This document shows positions 5,667 to 8,044 of a stretch of DNA of 8,044 bases, in pieces. The stretch lies in assembly GCA_019241095.1 (NCBI GenBank), contig JAFAXJ010000675.1, positions 1-8,044 on the forward strand. Reading direction: 5' to 3'. This stretch comes from Verrucomicrobiota bacterium. GTDB taxonomy: Bacteria > Verrucomicrobiota > Verrucomicrobiia > Chthoniobacterales > JAFAMB01. The notes under the pieces were generated by a model. The model had not been told where the DNA came from, searched no databases, and worked only from the letters and a program-made list of their open reading frames with translations. Numbering within the stretch: the stretch's first letter is position 1; every line of letters begins with the position of its first letter. A program made the translations under genes and the position numbers.

Positions 5667-6968
5667 CTAGCGCGACAGAGCCTTGCCCTCAAGGGCGGAG
5701 AGCTTCTTTTCGAGAAAAGAGCGTTCGGCTGCTATATTGGTCAGGGAAATTGCTCTTCGAAAATGGCCAGCAGCCGTTTCAAGATTGTCTAGCTGGGCTT
5801 CAAAGTCCCCGAGAATGGCATAAAGCAGATAATAGGAATTCAAAAATCGCCACCCTGTAATGGATGTCACTGCTGCAATACCTGCGGCAGGACCATGAAT
5901 TTGGCCAATCGCAACAGCGCGGTTTAATGCGACCACCGGATTATCGTCGATTTGAATGTATTGATCATACAAACCAAGGATCCGCTCCCAATCCGTTGAT
6001 TCATAATCACTCGCACTACAATGATATGCCGCAATTGCAGCCTGTAAGTGATAACGCGTAATCTCATTGCCCGTGGCAGCTTTTCCAAGGTGCAACATGC
6101 CTTTATTGATCATCTGCCGGTTCCACCGCTCCCTGTCCTGCTCCTTCAGACGAAGTATATGGCCTTCTCCGTCCAGCCGAGTTGCTAAACGTGCTCCATT
6201 AAATAGCATGAGAGCTAACAGAGCATGAGTCTTGGGTTGGTTTGTTATCGGATGATTCGCTAACACCACTGCCAAGTGGATAGCTTCGTAGCAAAGTTCC
6301 TCTTTGATAAGACTCTTGCCAGTGGAGGCTTTGTATCCTTCATTAAACAACAGGTACAAAGTTTGCAGGACGCCGTCGAGACGTGTCGAGAGCTCTTCAC
6401 CAACTGGTATCTCAAAAGGTATACCGAGTTCCCGGATCCTATTTCTAGCGCGCGTCAATCTTTTCGCGATTGCGGCTTCAGTCGTCAGGAATGCTTTTGC
6501 AATCTCTCCGGAACCAAACCCGCAAAGGGTTTTTAGTGCCAAGGCGATTTGTGCCTCTTGTTGGACAAGGGGATGACAACAGGTAAAAATCAATCGAAGA
6601 CGGTCATCTTTGATTTCATTGTCAAATGGAATGTCTGATATCGCGTTTGGAGGCCGCTGTTCGATAGAAGCAGCGATTGCGGCCTGTTTGTCCCGAAAAC
6701 GTCCTTCTCGCCGGATAGTATCCACAGCCAAATTTTTGGCGGTCTGGGTGATCCAAGCAGCAGGATTCTTTGGAATGCCATAGTATGGCCAAGTCTGTAA
6801 CGCACTGACCAAAGCTTCTTGCACCACATCCTCAGCGAGCTGAAGACGTTCTATGCCGAAAATTCTTGTCAAAACAGAAACAAGCTTTCCGGACTCTTCA
6901 CGAAAAAGATGGTCTGCGAGTCTAAGGATCTCTCCGGCCGCCTGCGGCGGTTCGTGAAATGTGTTCAA
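5667..6968 (-). CDS. ECF42-type RNA polymerase sigma factor with C-terminal TPR extension
   Basis: 433 residues, about twice the length of an ordinary ECF sigma factor. Region sigma-2 spans roughly 20-90 (DVVQEALVSALQTWP at 47-61, AAWITQTAKNLAVDTIRRE at 70-88). Sigma-4 spans roughly 124-180 (RLIFTCCHPLV, then GSGEIAKAFLTTEAAIAKRLTRARNRIRE as the DNA-binding part). The extension carries LYLLFNEGYKAS (204-215), LMLFNGARLATRLDGEG (253-269), LQAAIAAYHCSA (308-319) and TPR-like helices from about 330 to the end. This is the ECF42 layout, in which the extension is reported to be needed for activity and no classical anti-sigma factor is encoded. It directs RNA polymerase to a small set of promoters. 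The upstream neighbour is the DGPF protein, the usual ECF42 partner. The start is probably TTG 6968 (TTG-A overlap with the previous stop): an in-frame TAG lies 2 codons upstream and no ATG is near. Confidence 0.92.
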   Translation of the reverse strand: MNTFHEPPQAAGEILRLADHLFREESGKLVSVLTRIFGIERLQLAEDVVQEALVSALQTWPYYGIPKNPAAWITQTAKNLAVDTIRREGRFRDKQAAIAASIEQRPPNAISDIPFDNEIKDDRLRLIFTCCHPLVQQEAQIALALKTLCGFGSGEIAKAFLTTEAAIAKRLTRARNRIRELGIPFEIPVGEELSTRLDGVLQTLYLLFNEGYKASTGKSLIKEELCYEAIHLAVVLANHPITNQPKTHALLALMLFNGARLATRLDGEGHILRLKEQDRERWNRQMINKGMLHLGKAATGNEITRYHLQAAIAAYHCSASDYESTDWERILGLYDQYIQIDDNPVVALNRAVAIGQIHGPAAGIAAVTSITGWRFLNSYYLLYAILGDFEAQLDNLETAAGHFRRAISLTNIAAERSFLEKKLSALEGKALSR

Positions 6969-7375
6969 ATGCTAAGCGCCTGCGACAATTGCACATTCAT
7001 ACGTTCCAGCACAGAACATATTTCAGCAATTTGGCGGACCTCAATCGTCGCCCCAAGACTCAGGATTGGGCACTCTTTAGCGATCGCCACCGCTTCGTCC
7101 TGGCCGCTGACTTGAAGTAAAAAATAACCTCCAACAGCTTCTTTAGCTTCGGCAAAAGGTCCGTCAGCCACGCTGTTGCCGCCTTTTCCGGAAACTATTT
7201 TCCCTTCGTTCACAAGTGGCTGGGCAGCTTTCACAATATTCCGCTGTTTCAGTCCATCGTGCCAAGAGACAAATTGATTCATCACCTCTTGGATCTCTTC
7301 CGGAGAAAGCCGGGTATCCCAGTCAGTTCCACGGATGAGAAGTAAATATTCTGCGGTCGGGTTTTGAGTATTCAT
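6965..7375 (-). CDS. DGPF-domain (YCII-related) protein, ECF42 partner
   Basis: 136 residues of the YCII-related / DGPF family, a ferredoxin-like alpha-beta fold. Visible features: N-terminal EYLLLIRGTDWD (9-20), a helix with SPEEIQEVMNQFVSWHDGLKQ (24-43), and VADGPFAEAKEAVGGYFLLQ (69-88) containing the eponymous DGPF at 71-74. The next helix is GQDEAVAIAKECPIL, followed by IEVRQI. Genes of this family are the most constant neighbours of ECF42 sigma factors and are known or predicted targets of them; their biochemical role is unknown. ATG 7375 has a strong AAGGAG site nine bases upstream. The stop TGA shares bases with the sigma TTG, so the two are coupled, with DGPF first. The SOUL gene lies 150 bases upstream on the same strand and may or may not share the transcript. 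Confidence 0.9.
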   Translation of the reverse strand: MNTQNPTAEYLLLIRGTDWDTRLSPEEIQEVMNQFVSWHDGLKQRNIVKAAQPLVNEGKIVSGKGGNSVADGPFAEAKEAVGGYFLLQVSGQDEAVAIAKECPILSLGATIEVRQIAEICSVLERMNVQLSQALSI

Positions 7376-7525
7376 TGATATATTCTCCTTCCAATTCGAC
7401 GAATAATGAATATCGAGCAGGACGCCTCAGACGAAATTTCCTATGGAAATCTCTGGTTCGACGGAACGGACCAGATTGATCACCCCTGAAAGCAACGTGG
7501 CCTGAACTTAACTCATTGCCCAATA
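7376..7525 (-). promoter_or_regulatory. Leader and probable promoter region of the DGPF-sigma operon
   Basis: This 150-base spacer contains AAGGAG (plus-strand 7385-7390), a strong ribosome site. Upstream of it on the minus strand the heptamer CGTCGAA occurs twice (7401-7395 and 7463-7457), 62 bases apart. A 15-bp palindrome, ATTTCC-TAT-GGAAAT, sits at 7436-7450 between them. No good sigma-70 -35/-10 pair is seen. ECF42 genes are often autoregulated, so the promoter could be of ECF type; the GTCGA heptamer next to AACC at 7463-7455 is a candidate -35 part. This is inference only. Confidence 0.4.
7436..7450. repeat. 15-bp palindrome upstream of the DGPF gene
   Basis: ATTTCC (7436-7441), TAT, GGAAAT (7445-7450): perfect 6-bp arms with a 3-base centre, about 60 bases before the DGPF start. 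The size suits a small dimeric repressor site, but chance cannot be excluded. Confidence 0.35.
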
Positions 7526-7535
7526 CTATTGAGGC
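7518..7535. repeat. Imperfect inverted repeat over the SOUL stop codon
   Basis: GCC-CAATA (7518-7525) and TATTG-A-GGC (7527-7535) are complementary apart from one bulged A, and the TAG stop of the SOUL gene lies inside. No U-tract follows on the minus strand, so it is a poor terminator. It may only be a coincidence of sequence. Confidence 0.25.
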
Positions 7536-8014
7536 ATTTTAATTCGCACCATAATTTCGTTCCGACGCAGCGTTTCCGGCATCCAGGGTGGATCGAAATA
7601 GGCTGCCACAGGCTCCCCCTCCGCGCGGCAATCGTTCATTCTCAACCAATCTCCTAGTTTCTGAAACGCACTCTGCTCATTTGCAATGCTCATCGGTCCT
7701 GTGTAGCGGTAAGCGGCAAATGTTCCGCCCGGGCGCTTGTCGATAAGGACGCTATCTTCTGTCGGTCTCAAAGCCTGTTGCGATTCATTCGATTCCGGCA
7801 TAATGAAGCACATCGTTTCACGCCCTAAACCTTCCATCAGAACCGGCGTGGTCATAGCAATTTTCTCGCTTACAGAGTTTGCACCTTGAATGAATTGGAA
7901 CAGCCGGTTGAAAGCAGTGTCGGCTTCTCCCTTCATAGCGGTTTTGGCGACCTTTAAGGCTGGATATTCTCTGATTTCAAACGGCCCATCTTTGCGGCGG
8001 ACTGAATATTTCAC
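7526..8014 (-). CDS. SOUL heme-binding-family protein (start uncertain, may begin outside window)
   Basis: 162 residues from GTG 8014 to TAG 7526. The SOUL/HEBP family pattern is clear: KDGPFEIREYPALKVAKT (8-25), a phenylalanine-rich helix FNRLFQFIQGAN (35-46), the signature SEKIAMTTPVLME (49-61), a YTGP turn (104-107), and the family's ending YFDPPWMPETLRRNEIMVRI (139-158). Members bind heme or related tetrapyrroles in animals and plants; the bacterial role is not established. GTG 8014 has no ribosome site and the frame stays open through the remaining 30 bases to the window edge, so the true start probably lies beyond it and a leader or membrane anchor could be missing from view. It is on the same strand as DGPF-sigma, ending 150 bases before DGPF. 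This is a family assignment; a cellular function is not claimed. Confidence 0.9.
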   Translation of the reverse strand: MKYSVRRKDGPFEIREYPALKVAKTAMKGEADTAFNRLFQFIQGANSVSEKIAMTTPVLMEGLGRETMCFIMPESNESQQALRPTEDSVLIDKRPGGTFAAYRYTGPMSIANEQSAFQKLGDWLRMNDCRAEGEPVAAYFDPPWMPETLRRNEIMVRIKMPQ

Positions 8015-8044
8015 GGTATGAGTGAAGAACCGCGAATTTTTGAA

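Noticed and set aside
7323..7523. Minus-strand ORF of 66 codons between SOUL and DGPF
   Set aside because: Overlaps the start of the DGPF gene and its ribosome site in another frame; no domain recognised.

Overview
The window is bacterial DNA, compactly organised, with near-balanced base composition by eye. It includes 4-bp stop/start overlaps, Shine-Dalgarno-like sites and some GTG and TTG starts. Nothing fixes the taxon. The mix (a BtpA/FGGY-kinase/SDR operon, an ECF42-type sigma factor with a DGPF protein, a SOUL protein and a HicBA pair) is the kind seen in environmental bacteria with large genomes, such as soil lineages; that is inference. There is no transposase, phage gene, CRISPR array, rRNA or convincing tRNA.

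Left part (1-2603, + strand): the 3' end of a BtpA/SgcQ-family TIM-barrel protein, an FGGY carbohydrate kinase and a short-chain dehydrogenase. They are joined by two ATGA overlaps and so form one translationally coupled operon, which most likely continues upstream of the window. The logical reading is catabolism of a sugar or polyol: the SDR interconverts alcohol and ketone, the kinase phosphorylates, and the BtpA-like enzyme acts on a product. The kinase lacks the xylulokinase substrate motif, so the substrate is open.

Middle part (2604-4396): a convergent spacer with a compact cluster of CGGGCA/TGCCCG repeats; a minus-strand cytosine deaminase that resembles the yeast enzyme (Fcy1) with the zinc and substrate residues conserved; about 530 bases with only a doubtful small ORF; and a minus-strand HicB/HicA toxin-antitoxin pair overlapping by GTGA. 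The spacer between hicB and the next gene carries a nested inverted repeat.

Right part (4397-8044): a monocistronic-looking Gfo/Idh/MocA oxidoreductase on the + strand. Convergent to it, on the minus strand, are a SOUL heme-binding-family protein, a DGPF/YCII-related protein and an ECF42-type sigma factor with a C-terminal TPR extension. The DGPF gene has a strong AAGGAG site, and the sigma gene appears to start at a TTG inside its stop codon. This is the known ECF42-DGPF arrangement.

I see no clearly unprecedented system. The items most worth following are the substrate of the BtpA-kinase-SDR operon, the yeast-like cytosine deaminase, the repeat cluster at 2712-2775, and the start and regulation of the sigma/DGPF pair.
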